From Candidatus Synechococcus spongiarum LMB bulk15M (lineage in GTDB: Bacteria > Cyanobacteriota > Cyanobacteriia > PCC-6307 > Cyanobiaceae), in NCBI GenBank assembly GCA_002018045.1, contig MWLD01000066.1, positions 1-36,151 on the forward strand: a DNA stretch of 36,151 nucleotides. Direction: 5' to 3'. The notes under the pieces are model-generated. The model was not told the origin of the DNA, made no database searches, and saw only the letters and a list, made by a program, of their open reading frames with translations. The translations under genes and the position numbers were made by a program. Positions 19,627 to 30,168 of the stretch are shown here, one piece after another (position 1 is the first letter of the stretch; each line of letters opens with the position of its first letter).

Positions 19627-20787
19627 TCACGAGCTGGGCGGTGTGCGGGTGATCGTTGCCGATATGGCCTGGGCATCACCCGTTGCCGGTTGCCCTGGCA
19701 GGTGAGCGGTGTCGTCCTCCGGAGATTTGGCGGTGCTGGCAGCGATGGGGCGCAGGGAATTGGCCATGACTGCTGAACCCTCGCTGAGCTTTTGGCGCAC
19801 AAGGTTGTCGATGGTCTGCCGGAGTGTGTCGTCCTTCTCCAGGCAGCGGACGGTGTTGTCACGCCCCTGACCCAGGTTGTCCCCTGCGTAGCTGTACCAG
19901 CCTCCTTTGCGCGCCACCACACCTGTTTCCTCGGCCAGATCCAACAAGCAGCCCACAGCGTTGATGCCGCGACCAAATTCAATGTCGAATTCGGCAATGC
20001 GAAAGGGTGGAGCCACCTTGTTCTTGGCCACTTTCACCTTGGCGCGGATGCCGTATTCCTTGCCGGAGCGTTTCAGGGTTTGGATACGGCGAATGTCCAG
20101 GCGCACCGAGGCATAGAATTTGAGTGCGTTGCCCCCTGTTGTGGTCTCGGGGTTGCCGTAGACCACGCCGATCTTCAGGCGCAACTGGTTCAGGAAAACG
20201 ACCGTGCAGCCCGACTTGCCAATGTTGCCGGTGATCTTGCGCATGGCCTGGCTCATGAGTCTTGCCTGACTGCCCACCGACACGTCCCCCATTTCTCCCT
20301 CGATTTCGGATCGGGGTGTGAGGGCCGCGACAGAATCCACCACGACCAAGGCAACGGCGCCGGAGCGCACCAGTTGGTCCACGATCTCCAGGGCCATTTC
20401 CCCTGTGTCCGGCTGGGAAATGAGCAGGTTTTCCACGTCCACCCCCAGGGCGGCTGCATAGCCGGGATCCAAAGCGTGCTCTGCATCCACAAAGGCTGCT
20501 ACACCCCCAGCCTGCTGGACTTGGGCAATGGCGTGGAGAGTCAGAGTGGTTTTGCCGGAACTTTCCGGGCCGTAGATTTCCACCACACGGCCTTTGGGGT
20601 AGCCACCTCCCAAGGCCAGATCCAGTGGCAGGGCGCCGGTGGGGAAGGTCTCCACCTTCATCCGGGAGGCATCCCCCAGACGCATGATGGACCCCTTGCC
20701 AAAGCTGCGCTCGATCTGGCTTAACACCAGCCCGAGGGCCTTATCGCGGGACTGGGCATCAGCGGAGGGATTGGAGTGAACAGCCAT
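19627..20787 (-). CDS. recA: Recombinase A
   Basis: Forms the filament for homologous recombination and DNA repair. The 386-residue protein shows Walker A GPESSGKT (73-80), [25 protein letters not shown], Walker [11 protein letters not shown], the DNA-binding loops around EGEMGD and [11 protein letters not shown], and [20 protein letters not shown]. An acidic, low-complexity C-terminal tail follows residue 350. ATG 20787 is chosen because the preceding 49 codons lack family sequence. It ends 34 bases from clpB on the opposite strand. Confidence 0.97.
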   Translation of the reverse strand: MAVHSNPSADAQSRDKALGLVLSQIERSFGKGSIMRLGDASRMKVETFPTGALPLDLALGGGYPKGRVVEIYGPESSGKTTLTLHAIAQVQQAGGVAAFVDAEHALDPGYAAALGVDVENLLISQPDTGEMALEIVDQLVRSGAVALVVVDSVAALTPRSEIEGEMGDVSVGSQARLMSQAMRKITGNIGKSGCTVVFLNQLRLKIGVVYGNPETTTGGNALKFYASVRLDIRRIQTLKRSGKEYGIRAKVKVAKNKVAPPFRIAEFDIEFGRGINAVGCLLDLAEETGVVARKGGWYSYAGDNLGQGRDNTVRCLEKDDTLRQTIDNLVRQKLSEGSAVMANSLRPIAASTAKSPEDDTAHLPGQPATGDAQAISATITRTPPSS

Positions 20788-20882
20788 GGTGGAAGAGATG
20801 GGTCTTGTCGGGATCATTCCCGCTTTTTCCAGGGTTGTCACACCCGGAGGAAGAAGTACGTTTGAACCATAACAGCACAGGT

Positions 20883-21635
20883 TCAGGTGGGCCAGGTATG
20901 GAACGGGGCACAAAAGGTGGCGTGATCCAGCCAACGGGCAGGTGGATGAAGCTGCTGCCGATCAGCATGACGCAAGTAGCCCCAGGCTGCTAAGTAACAA
21001 CCAACGCCTCCGAGTTGGTGATCCGCCGTCACCTGTTCAAGGGTGGGGAGTCGGTCTTCCACAAACCAGACGGGTTGCCGCTGCTCCAGCAGGCGCCGCA
21101 ATACACGGATCTTGGGGCCATCCTCCCGACCGTAGACAGCCGTGGGCTGGAGACCACCCTGCTCTAGCAAGGCGGTCGCGAATTCCTGCCCCTTGGTGGT
21201 GATCACAACCCAGTCCACCCCCCCATGACGACAGCGGCGCAGACGCTCTACCACGCCGGGATAGGGGCGGTGCCGGGCTAGCCATCCCCGGGGATCGCTC
21301 AAGAGACAATCACTGCGGTGGCGCTCCAAAGCATCCTGCAACACCGCCGAGGATTGCCCCAACTTCCTCTGCCACTGCCGTAACGCTGCATGATAATCCT
21401 GGAGAAACGTCTCCTCGGCGGCGCCGTGGGCCAAGGCCCAGGCCACCACCACCATCTCCCAGCCCGTGTGTACCCAGGGACGAATGCGCCGAAACGCCGG
21501 GGGAATCTCCCCGTTGGAGCTAATCCATGGGGCGCCGAAGCCCTGGGCCACATGGAGGCTGCTTGTCCAGTATTCCTCCATGCCGTCCACGAGGACCCCG
21601 TCCAGATCCAGGGCAAGAATGGCGGGACGGCGCAT
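20883..21635 (-). CDS. HAD-superfamily hydrolase
   Basis: A 250-residue protein with HAD motif [10 protein letters not shown] near residues 10-18 (nucleophile Asp10, acid Asp12), motif II VVITTKG (Thr at its centre), a Lys in DGPKIRVL as motif III and motif [12 protein letters not shown]. The cap between motifs I and II is helical (about 20-130), so it is a phosphatase or phosphoglycolate-phosphatase-like enzyme with unknown substrate. It lies just upstream of recA on the same strand. The 95-base gap between the two is compatible with a separate recA promoter. Confidence 0.85.
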   Translation of the reverse strand: MRRPAILALDLDGVLVDGMEEYWTSSLHVAQGFGAPWISSNGEIPPAFRRIRPWVHTGWEMVVVAWALAHGAAEETFLQDYHAALRQWQRKLGQSSAVLQDALERHRSDCLLSDPRGWLARHRPYPGVVERLRRCRHGGVDWVVITTKGQEFATALLEQGGLQPTAVYGREDGPKIRVLRRLLEQRQPVWFVEDRLPTLEQVTADHQLGGVGCYLAAWGYLRHADRQQLHPPARWLDHATFCAPFHTWPT

Positions 21636-21664
21636 CGGGAGCCTCTACGGATCACAGTCTACCC

Positions 21665-21730
21665 TCAGGCCAGCACCTCCAGGCGGGAGAGAAAGAAGAG
21701 CACCCAGACGGCAAACAGAATCAGAGCCAT
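21665..21730 (-). CDS. 21-residue hydrophobic peptide ORF
   Basis: ATG 21730 to TGA 21665 encodes one hydrophobic helix (MALILFAVWVLFFLSR, then five residues ending LEVLA). It ends 29 bases before the HAD gene on the same strand. The size and single hydrophobic span resemble small photosynthetic membrane subunits, but I cannot match it to one. It has no clear ribosome site and could be a leader peptide or a chance ORF. An NtcA-like box lies 11 bases before its ATG. Confidence 0.3.
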   Translation of the reverse strand: MALILFAVWVLFFLSRLEVLA

Positions 21731-21740
21731 GGAGAAAGGG

Positions 21741-21754
21741 GTAGGTATTTGTAC
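21741..21754. promoter_or_regulatory. NtcA-like box GTA-N8-TAC
   Basis: GTAGGTATTTGTAC matches the core of the cyanobacterial nitrogen regulator NtcA. It lies between the urtE 3' end and the small ORF/HAD gene. A properly spaced TAN3T -10 element is not evident in either direction. Six fixed bases would occur about nine times per 36 kb by chance in unbiased sequence, so this is only suggestive. Confidence 0.3.
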
Positions 21755-21805
21755 ACAATCTACGAAACTTCACATTGGTTTGGCAAGCCCTGGCCACTTT
21801 TTCCT

Positions 21806-22558
21806 TCACACACTTAAAAAGCGGTTGATCACGCTCTGGGAGAGCCCCGCTGTGGGACCACTGGCCACAATCCCGCCCTTTTGCATGGCGTAGTAGGTGT
21901 GGGCCTGGCGGACAAAGTGGAGGTGTTGCTCCACCAGCAGCACACTGACACCTGTTTGGGCCATGATGCGGCGCACGGCCTTTTCAATATCGGCTACCAC
22001 ATTGGGCTGGATACCTTCGGTGGGCTCGTCGAGGAGCAGCAGTCGTGGTTTGCCCTGAAGTGCGCGGGCCATGGCCAGTTGCTGTTGCTGGCCACCGCTC
22101 AAGTCTCCACCGCGCCGCTCCAACATGGTGTTCAGCACCGGGAACAGGTCGAACACCTGGGGATCCAGACGATCATGGCGGGCCAAACCACCGGGGCGGG
22201 CCTCCAGGCCCAGCCGCAGGTTGTCTCGCACCGTCAGTTGGGGAATGATGTCCCGGCCCTGGGGCACGTAGCCGATCCCCGCCCTGGCCCGCTGGTGCGG
22301 GGGCAGGGCCAGCAGATCCCGTCCTGCCAGATGGATCCGGCCTCGCTGGGGATGGATCAACCCCATCACGGTTTTGAGCAAGGTGGTTTTGCCCACACCG
22401 TTGCGGCCGATGAGGCACACCATCTGCCCCCCATGCACTTGCAGGTCCACATCCCGCAAGATGCGGCTTTCCCCATAGCACGTGGTGAGACCAGAGATCC
22501 GCAGCAGGGGCTCCGGGGTGTTCCGGTTATGGAACTCCGTTGGGGAAGAGACGGTCAT
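21806..22558 (-). CDS. urtE: Urea ABC transporter ATP-binding protein UrtE
   Basis: One of the two ATPases of the high-affinity urea transporter UrtABCDE. The 250-residue protein has Walker A GRNGVGKT, the Q-loop region GYVPQGRDIIPQLTV, ABC signature LSGGQQQQ, Walker B LLLLDEPTEGIQP and the switch His in VLLVEQHLHFVRQA. YYAMQKGGIVASGPT and ELFPVL-like DLFPVL point to UrtE rather than LivF. ATG 22558 is chosen; the first 20 residues are a non-conserved extension. In marine Synechococcus urtE usually follows urtD, but here the upstream neighbour is an unknown gene only 4 bases away, so urtE is isolated from urtABCD in this window. Confidence 0.92.
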   Translation of the reverse strand: MTVSSPTEFHNRNTPEPLLRISGLTTCYGESRILRDVDLQVHGGQMVCLIGRNGVGKTTLLKTVMGLIHPQRGRIHLAGRDLLALPPHQRARAGIGYVPQGRDIIPQLTVRDNLRLGLEARPGGLARHDRLDPQVFDLFPVLNTMLERRGGDLSGGQQQQLAMARALQGKPRLLLLDEPTEGIQPNVVADIEKAVRRIMAQTGVSVLLVEQHLHFVRQAHTYYAMQKGGIVASGPTAGLSQSVINRFLSV

Positions 22559-22562
22559 GACG

Positions 22563-23102
22563 TCAGCTTGGTGGCGGGGCGGCAGCACCTGACGGCTGCT
22601 CCAGCGCCTGAAGCAACAGCAACTCCAAACGCTTCAGCCGTTGCTCCATGCGCTCCAGTCGCATCTGTAGCCGCTGCTCCATGGCGGCCATGGCCCCGCC
22701 ACTGCCAGGCTTGCCGCCATGGGACCCTGAAGGTTGCCCCGGCGGCCACTGTCCTGTTTCTACCGTTTGCTGCACCAGCTTCCAGGTGAACCGTCCGCTG
22801 CCTTTTGGAGGCGCTCCCAGCCGCGCCTCCAGGAAGGCTCGTGCCGGGGCCAAGGTATGGAAACGCTTTTTGAGTTGGTTCAGGTTGCATTCTTCCCTGG
22901 GTAGCAAACCGGCGGCAGCCAGGGCGGCGATGGACGGCCTTACCTTGCGGTCGATCAACGCTGCTGACGGTCTGTGATGCTGCACAGGGTCTGCAACGCG
23001 ATGCAGCGCTGCGTTCTGCTCCCCTATGGTGCGGAAAAGTTGGGCATCGGTGCGGGCCATGCACGCTATCAACTCTTCAAACCGCCTGCTTAAGTCGCTC
23101 AT
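22563..23102 (-). CDS. Hypothetical protein with C-terminal coiled coil
   Basis: A 179-residue protein that I do not recognise. Residues 1-35 are helical, the middle (about 50-125) has mixed helix content with RPSIAALAAAGLLPREE and LKKRFHTLAPARAFLEARLG, then a Gly/Ser/Pro linker, and residues 140-168 form a short Leu/Arg coiled coil (MEQRLKRLELLLLQALEQ). The tail is Ala/Pro-rich. No signal peptide. Its ATG (23100-23102) overlaps the stop of the upstream unknown ORF as ATGA, and its stop is 4 bases from urtE, so it may be translated as part of one unit with urtE. Confidence 0.55.
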   Translation of the reverse strand: MSDLSRRFEELIACMARTDAQLFRTIGEQNAALHRVADPVQHHRPSAALIDRKVRPSIAALAAAGLLPREECNLNQLKKRFHTLAPARAFLEARLGAPPKGSGRFTWKLVQQTVETGQWPPGQPSGSHGGKPGSGGAMAAMEQRLQMRLERMEQRLKRLELLLLQALEQPSGAAAPPPS

Positions 23103-23338
23103 TGTCCTGGCCCGCCGCCACGAAGCAACTGCCGTATTTGTTTCAAAAGTCGGGTGACCTTGAGGATGCCCCGGACACCGCCCTCGCCGCTGGCGTCTTC
23201 CACCTGGCTCGGGAGTTGGTCAACCTCTTGTTGATCCCTTGCGAAGGCTTCCAGCGTCCGGACCGAATCCCGGGAAGCCTCGAACTCTTCGACCCTTTCT
23301 CTGCCAAGAGCAGATTGCCGATTCCGATAGCGGTACAT
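23099..23338 (-). CDS. Hypothetical small charged protein
   Basis: A 79-residue frame from ATG 23338. It is Arg/Glu-rich and predicted helical (RERVEEFEASRDSVRTLEAF), ending in a basic helix (VTRLLKQIRQLLRGG). The frame is open upstream to 23710, with an alternative ATG at 23434, but that part lacks coding character by eye. I do not recognise a family. The strongest support is the ATGA overlap with the next gene, which suggests a translationally coupled pair. Confidence 0.35.
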   Translation of the reverse strand: MYRYRNRQSALGRERVEEFEASRDSVRTLEAFARDQQEVDQLPSQVEDASGEGGVRGILKVTRLLKQIRQLLRGGGPGQ

Positions 23339-23659
23339 CGTGTCCGGCAAGTCTTGACGTTTGTCTCCGAGTGCCCGTGAACGACGTTGCAGTTGTGCCC
23401 GTGAACGGACCGGGAATTCGTGGCTGCAACGCATCGCCTGGTAACGACCCTCAAGCTGCCGGCGGTTCAGGGGAGAGGGATCAGCAGGACAATTGCCGGT
23501 TGGATGCCTGTTGGTGGAGGGCAGGGCTTCGATCACGTTGCGTTCGGCATTTCTCGATGCTAACGCATCAAAAAGGGCTTCTATCCTGAAGGTGCCGCAG
23601 CTATCCCCTTCAACCTGACAGGTTGTTGATCGGGGATGTTGCGGGCGATACGCTGGCTG

Positions 23660-23878
23660 CGCCTGTACGCACCCTATGAAATCACTGCTCTGCGGCGCCT
23701 GACCAGACAAGCGTCAAGACCGGTGAGGACCTTCTCGACAGGCTGTTTCGTGAACGGCGTTCGTGGATCTCTACGCAGTGGTGCGTGGGTGTCTTATCAC
23801 CTCGGAGCGGGACGATTCCATCAAGTCCATGGAGGTCTTCTACGGATTCAAGTGTGAGGGTGAGTTGTTGACGGCCTT
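23660..23878 (+). pseudogene. Remnant of TM0106-family RecB-like nuclease
   Basis: Three short stretches in three plus-strand frames line up as one protein segment: LYAPYEITALRRLTRQ (frame of 23666), then GEDLLDRLFRER (frame of 23722), then FVDLYAVVRGCLITSERD and SIKSMEVFYGF (frame of 23760). The family pattern, as I recall it, is YAPYExxALrrL ... FVDLyavVR ... SIKklEpfY. The frame must shift between each pair, so this is a decayed fragment. Start and end are approximate. Its 3' end overlaps the scpB stop region on the other strand. Confidence 0.6.
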
Positions 23879-24454
23879 GGACTGGCTTGCGGCGGTGGGA
23901 TCCTGGCCTGATGGTCGGGTTGGCGGCATGACGGTATAGGTGCGGTGGAATTTTTCGGTGAGGTTAAGCCAGTAGGAGCGTCCGTCCTGTTCCCGGCGTC
24001 GCGTAATGAAACCCTGGGCCAGGAGTTCCTTGATGTGTTCATAGGCTCCCGAACCACGCACGTCTACCAGCACGGCTTGGCGGATGGGTTGCTTGAGGGC
24101 AATGGTGGCCAGGGTGCGCAGGGTGGCGGCACCCAGATTGAGGGGCACCAGCGTGTGGACCAACTCCGCCAGGTCTGCACGCAGTTGCAAGCTGTACCCG
24201 TCACCGTCCTGGCGGAGTTCCAGGGCGGTCTCCCGGTGGGCGTAGTCCGCCATCAAGATCATCAACGCTGTGGAGGCCTCCGCGGATGAGCAGCCTGCCA
24301 ACTGGGCCAACTCCTTGAGCGTCACGGCGCGGCCCTTCAAATAGAGAACAGCCTCCAGCCGGGCGGGGAGGGACAGCCCTGCAGCAGTTGCCCCTGCACC
24401 GGAACCCTCGGCCTTAGCCGAGGAAGAGTTGATAGGCTTGGTTACCGGTTTCAT
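23840..24454 (-). CDS. scpB: Segregation and condensation protein B
   Basis: The ScpB partner of the SMC-ScpAB condensin. It binds ScpA through tandem winged-helix domains. After a variable N-terminus, SLPARLEAVLYLKGRAVTLKEL opens the first winged helix; the second contains LRTLATIALKQPIRQA and RGSGAYEHIKELLAQGFI, followed by SYWLNLTEKF. ATG 24454 is chosen and overlaps the ilvA end by 41 bases; a later non-ATG start cannot be excluded, since the family region begins about 25 residues in. The last 25 residues are Pro/Ser-rich and lie antisense to a nuclease remnant, so the tail may be secondarily acquired. Confidence 0.9.
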   Translation of the reverse strand: MKPVTKPINSSSAKAEGSGAGATAAGLSLPARLEAVLYLKGRAVTLKELAQLAGCSSAEASTALMILMADYAHRETALELRQDGDGYSLQLRADLAELVHTLVPLNLGAATLRTLATIALKQPIRQAVLVDVRGSGAYEHIKELLAQGFITRRREQDGRSYWLNLTEKFHRTYTVMPPTRPSGQDPTAASQSKAVNNSPSHLNP

Positions 24455-25949
24455 CCCAATAGCGATACCCCAAGGTTTGCAGGAAAGCTTGCCATTCCTG
24501 CCGCTCTGTTTCAGGCACCTGCGCGGCCACCACAATACGTCCATGATCCGAGCCCTGGTTACGGTAGTGGAACATGCTCAGATTCCAGTTGGGTCGCATG
24601 TGGGAGACAAAGTGCATCAGGGCTCCAGGCCGCTCGGGAAATTCAAAGCGATAGAGCAACTCGCCGCTGGCTGCCGGGCAGCGGCCACCGACCATGTGGC
24701 GGATGTGAACTTTCGAGAGTTCGTCGTCGCTGAGGTTAACGGTGGCAAAGTCGCCCTCCTGCAACTTCTGCACCAGTGTATCGGTATCGTCGCGGCCGTT
24801 TACCTCCACACCAATGAAGATGTGGGCCTGCTGTGGGTCAGCCATGCGATAGCTGAACTCCGTCAGGTTATGGTTGCCCAGCACGGCGCAGAACCGCAGC
24901 AAGCTGCCGGGGCGCTCCGGAATGGTAACCGCCAGCAGGGCTTCCCGCTCGGCCCCCAACTCCGCCCGCTCCGCTACAAAACGCAACCGATCAAAGTTCA
25001 TGTTGGCGCCACAGGCCACGGCCACCAACTGCTGATTCCGCCGGCCACGGTTGACCACGTCCTGCTTGAGCCCGGCAATGGCAAGGGCGCCGGAAGGCTC
25101 CAGCACGGAGCGGGTGTCTTCAAAGACGTCCTTGATTGCTGCACAGATGGCGTCCGTGTCCACCAGCACCATGTGGTCCACATACTGGCGGCAGAGACGG
25201 AAGGTTTCCTCCCCCACCTGCCGCACCGCCACGCCATCGGCAAAGATGCCCACCTGGTCAAGGCATACCCGCCGTCCAGCCGCCAGGGAACGGGTCATGC
25301 TGTCCGAATCAACCGGCTCCACGCCAATGATCTCCACATGGGGCCACAGGGCTTTGACGTAGGCGGCAATGCCGCTGATCAATCCCCCTCCCCCCACAGC
25401 CACATAGATGGCCGCTGGCGGCTCCGCCATCTGGCGCAAGATTTCCATGCCGATGGTGCCCTGGCCAGCAATCACCTCCGGATCATCAAAAGCATGAATA
25501 AAGCAAAGCCCCTGCTCCTCCACCAGCTTTTGCGCATGGCTGCACGCATCGTCAAAGGAGTTGCCATGGAGCACCACCTCAGCCCCCAGGCGGCTCACGC
25601 TGCGTACCTTGACAGCAGGGGTGATGCCAGGCATCACAATCACGGCGCGGCAACCACGGCGCTGGGCCGCCAAGGCCACACCTTGGGCATGATTCCCGGC
25701 GCTGGCCGTCACCACGCCCCGATCGAGTTCTTCTGCTGACAGCAGCCGGATGCGATTGTAGGCCCCCCGCAACTTGAAGGAAAACACCGACTGCAAGTCT
25801 TCCCGCTTGAGCCAGACCTGGTTGTCCAGGGCACGGCTCAGGTTTTTGGCCACCTCCAGGGGGCTTTCGATGGCCACGTCGTAAACCTGGGCCCGCAGGA
25901 TACGTTCCAGGTAGCTGTTGTTCTGTGCTGGGGGGTCGGTGGAATCCAT
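24414..25949 (-). CDS. ilvA: Threonine ammonia-lyase, biosynthetic
   Basis: A PLP enzyme that converts threonine to 2-oxobutanoate, the entry step of isoleucine synthesis. The 511-residue protein has the PLP lysine in SFKLRGAYN (Lys59), SAGNHAQG, the phosphate-binding VAVGGGGLISG and two C-terminal ACT-like regulatory domains (about 330-420 and 425-511), the long, isoleucine-regulated form. ATG 25949 fits the family start. The next gene, scpB, begins within its 3' end. Upstream, glgP ends only 23 bases before it on the same strand. Confidence 0.96.
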   Translation of the reverse strand: MDSTDPPAQNNSYLERILRAQVYDVAIESPLEVAKNLSRALDNQVWLKREDLQSVFSFKLRGAYNRIRLLSAEELDRGVVTASAGNHAQGVALAAQRRGCRAVIVMPGITPAVKVRSVSRLGAEVVLHGNSFDDACSHAQKLVEEQGLCFIHAFDDPEVIAGQGTIGMEILRQMAEPPAAIYVAVGGGGLISGIAAYVKALWPHVEIIGVEPVDSDSMTRSLAAGRRVCLDQVGIFADGVAVRQVGEETFRLCRQYVDHMVLVDTDAICAAIKDVFEDTRSVLEPSGALAIAGLKQDVVNRGRRNQQLVAVACGANMNFDRLRFVAERAELGAEREALLAVTIPERPGSLLRFCAVLGNHNLTEFSYRMADPQQAHIFIGVEVNGRDDTDTLVQKLQEGDFATVNLSDDELSKVHIRHMVGGRCPAASGELLYRFEFPERPGALMHFVSHMRPNWNLSMFHYRNQGSDHGRIVVAAQVPETERQEWQAFLQTLGYRYWDETGNQAYQLFLG

Positions 25950-25972
25950 GTCGTCTCGAATCTATTGATTCC

Positions 25973-28504
<2,532 letters not shown>

Positions 28505-28758
28505 CTCGGAGAGGACAGGGAACAGGCAGCACCACCTGCCTCGGAAATTTGATGCTAGCGAGGACAACCCAAGCAGTTGTTAAGCTCTCTTGAAAGCTTT
28601 TGACGTGCTGCGGGTCCCCATCATCATCATCGGACAAGCCGGCCGCAGAGGTCCATGCCCTGGTGCGGACGGATGCCGTTGTCACCCGCTGAGGATGGGT
28701 CTAGAGTCTAGTGTTATTGAGCCATATCAGCCGACCTTCTTCATCCGTGCCCACAACG
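28505..28758. other. Intergenic region between divergent glgP and antiporter genes
   Basis: About 250 non-coding bases must hold both promoters. I see a CAT trinucleotide run near 28618-28631 and an AAAGCTTT palindrome near 28595, but no convincing promoter pair or RNA gene. Confidence 0.5.
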
Positions 28759-30135
28759 ATGCTCATATCCCAGCCCCTGTCCTGGGCACTGCCACTGCAC
28801 CCGCTGGTGGTGAGCGCCCACGACAAGGAGTCGGCCGAAACTCTTCTGGGTGCTGCCGAATTTGTGGTGATTTTTCTGGCGGCCCGTCTTCTTGCGGAGG
28901 TTCTTGTCCGTCTCAGCCTGCCCACGTTGATTGGCGAACTGGTGGCGGGCGTCATCATTGGAGCCTCGGGTCTCCACTTGGTGCTTCCACCGGAAATCCA
29001 GACCAATATCAGCACCAACCTGCTGCATCTGGTGAGTGGTCTTTCTTCGGTCCCCAAGGAGATGGTGGACGAGATCTACGCGGAAACCTCTGTCAAGCTG
29101 GCCAGCTTTTCACAGGTTGGTCTGTATGCTCTCCTGTTTCTCACAGGCCTGGAAAGCGACTTGAAGCAACTGCTCAAGGTGGGGGTTCGGGCCTTGAGCG
29201 TCGCCACCGTCGGTGTGGTTCTGCCGTTTGCAGGAGGGACCCTGGGGCTGATCTATCTCTTTGGCGTTGACGTGATTCCAGCCATCTTTGCCGGTGCAGC
29301 CATGACGGCCACCAGCATCGGCATCACCGCCAAGGTGTTTGGCGAACTCAAGTACTTGAAAACCAGCGAAGGGCAGACGGTGATTGGCGCCGCAGTCCTG
29401 GACGACATTATGGGCATCGTGATCCTGGCGGTGGTGGCCAAGTTGGCGACGGGTGGTTCTCTGGCCGCCGCTCCCATCGTCAAACTGCTGGCGGCGGCGG
29501 TGGTGTTTGTGGCCATCTCCCTTTTCCTGAGCCGCACTGCCGCCCCCTGGTTTGACCGACTGGTGGATGCCCTGGAGGCTCCGGGAGAAAAAATCGTCTG
29601 CGGCTTTATCGTGCTGGCTCTAGGCTGCTTTGTTGCCACAGCCATTGGTCTGGAAGCGGTGCTTGGCGCATTTGCAGCAGGCTTGGTGTTGAGCAATTCC
29701 AAACACGTCCATGAACTCACAGCACTGACCGAGCCCATCGTGGCCCTCTTTGCCACCCTTTTCTTCGTGATGATCGGCACCGGTTTCGATTTTTCAGTGA
29801 TCAATCCCCTGAATCCCGACAACCGGGGTGGCCTCGTGATGGCCGGCTTCCTGCTCGTTGTGGCCATCCTGGGCAAGGTGGCCACAGGCTGGGCTTACTG
29901 GGACAAGGAGAAAACCAACCGCCTGGCCGTGGGTCTGGGCATGATGCCGCGGGGAGAAGTGGGTCTGGTGTTCCTGGCCCTGGGGGGCAGCACCCATGTT
30001 CTCAGTAACAATCTGGAAGCGGCAATTCTCCTGATGGTGATTGGCACCACCTTCCTGGCTCCCCTGCTTCTGCGCCTGGTGCTTCCCGGCACGGGCGGCG
30101 ACGATCCTGAACTGGTGAGCGCTGCTTCGTCCTGA
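28759..30135 (+). CDS. Cation/proton antiporter, CPA2 family (Na+/H+ or K+/H+)
   Basis: A 458-residue integral membrane protein with about 12 hydrophobic segments. LPTLIGELVAGVIIGASGL near the N-terminus, FLTGLESDLKQLL, AAMTATSIGITAKVF and the conserved Asp pair in AVLDDIMGI (ion-binding) are typical of the KefB/NapA branch of CPA2. LGMMPRGEVGLVFLALG near the C-terminus is the second family hallmark. It lacks a RCK/TrkA-N domain. In marine Synechococcus such proteins contribute to Na+ and pH homeostasis; the ion is not settled by sequence. ATG 28759 is chosen; GTG 28711 would add 16 residues. The hydrolase gene starts 33 bases downstream. Confidence 0.92.
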   Translation: MLISQPLSWALPLHPLVVSAHDKESAETLLGAAEFVVIFLAARLLAEVLVRLSLPTLIGELVAGVIIGASGLHLVLPPEIQTNISTNLLHLVSGLSSVPKEMVDEIYAETSVKLASFSQVGLYALLFLTGLESDLKQLLKVGVRALSVATVGVVLPFAGGTLGLIYLFGVDVIPAIFAGAAMTATSIGITAKVFGELKYLKTSEGQTVIGAAVLDDIMGIVILAVVAKLATGGSLAAAPIVKLLAAAVVFVAISLFLSRTAAPWFDRLVDALEAPGEKIVCGFIVLALGCFVATAIGLEAVLGAFAAGLVLSNSKHVHELTALTEPIVALFATLFFVMIGTGFDFSVINPLNPDNRGGLVMAGFLLVVAILGKVATGWAYWDKEKTNRLAVGLGMMPRGEVGLVFLALGGSTHVLSNNLEAAILLMVIGTTFLAPLLLRLVLPGTGGDDPELVSAASS

Positions 30136-30168
30136 GATCCTGCTTCGTCCCCTTTCCCGCTGCACGCC

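Noticed and set aside
20840-20875. LexA box upstream of recA
   Set aside because: GTAC-N4-GAAC is present, but the cyanobacterial consensus as I know it needs GTAC-N4-GTTC; half-site orientation does not fit.
24429-25739. 436-codon plus-strand ORF over ilvA
   Set aside because: Antisense shadow of ilvA, rich in His/Gly/Arg as expected from reading a GC-rich gene backwards.
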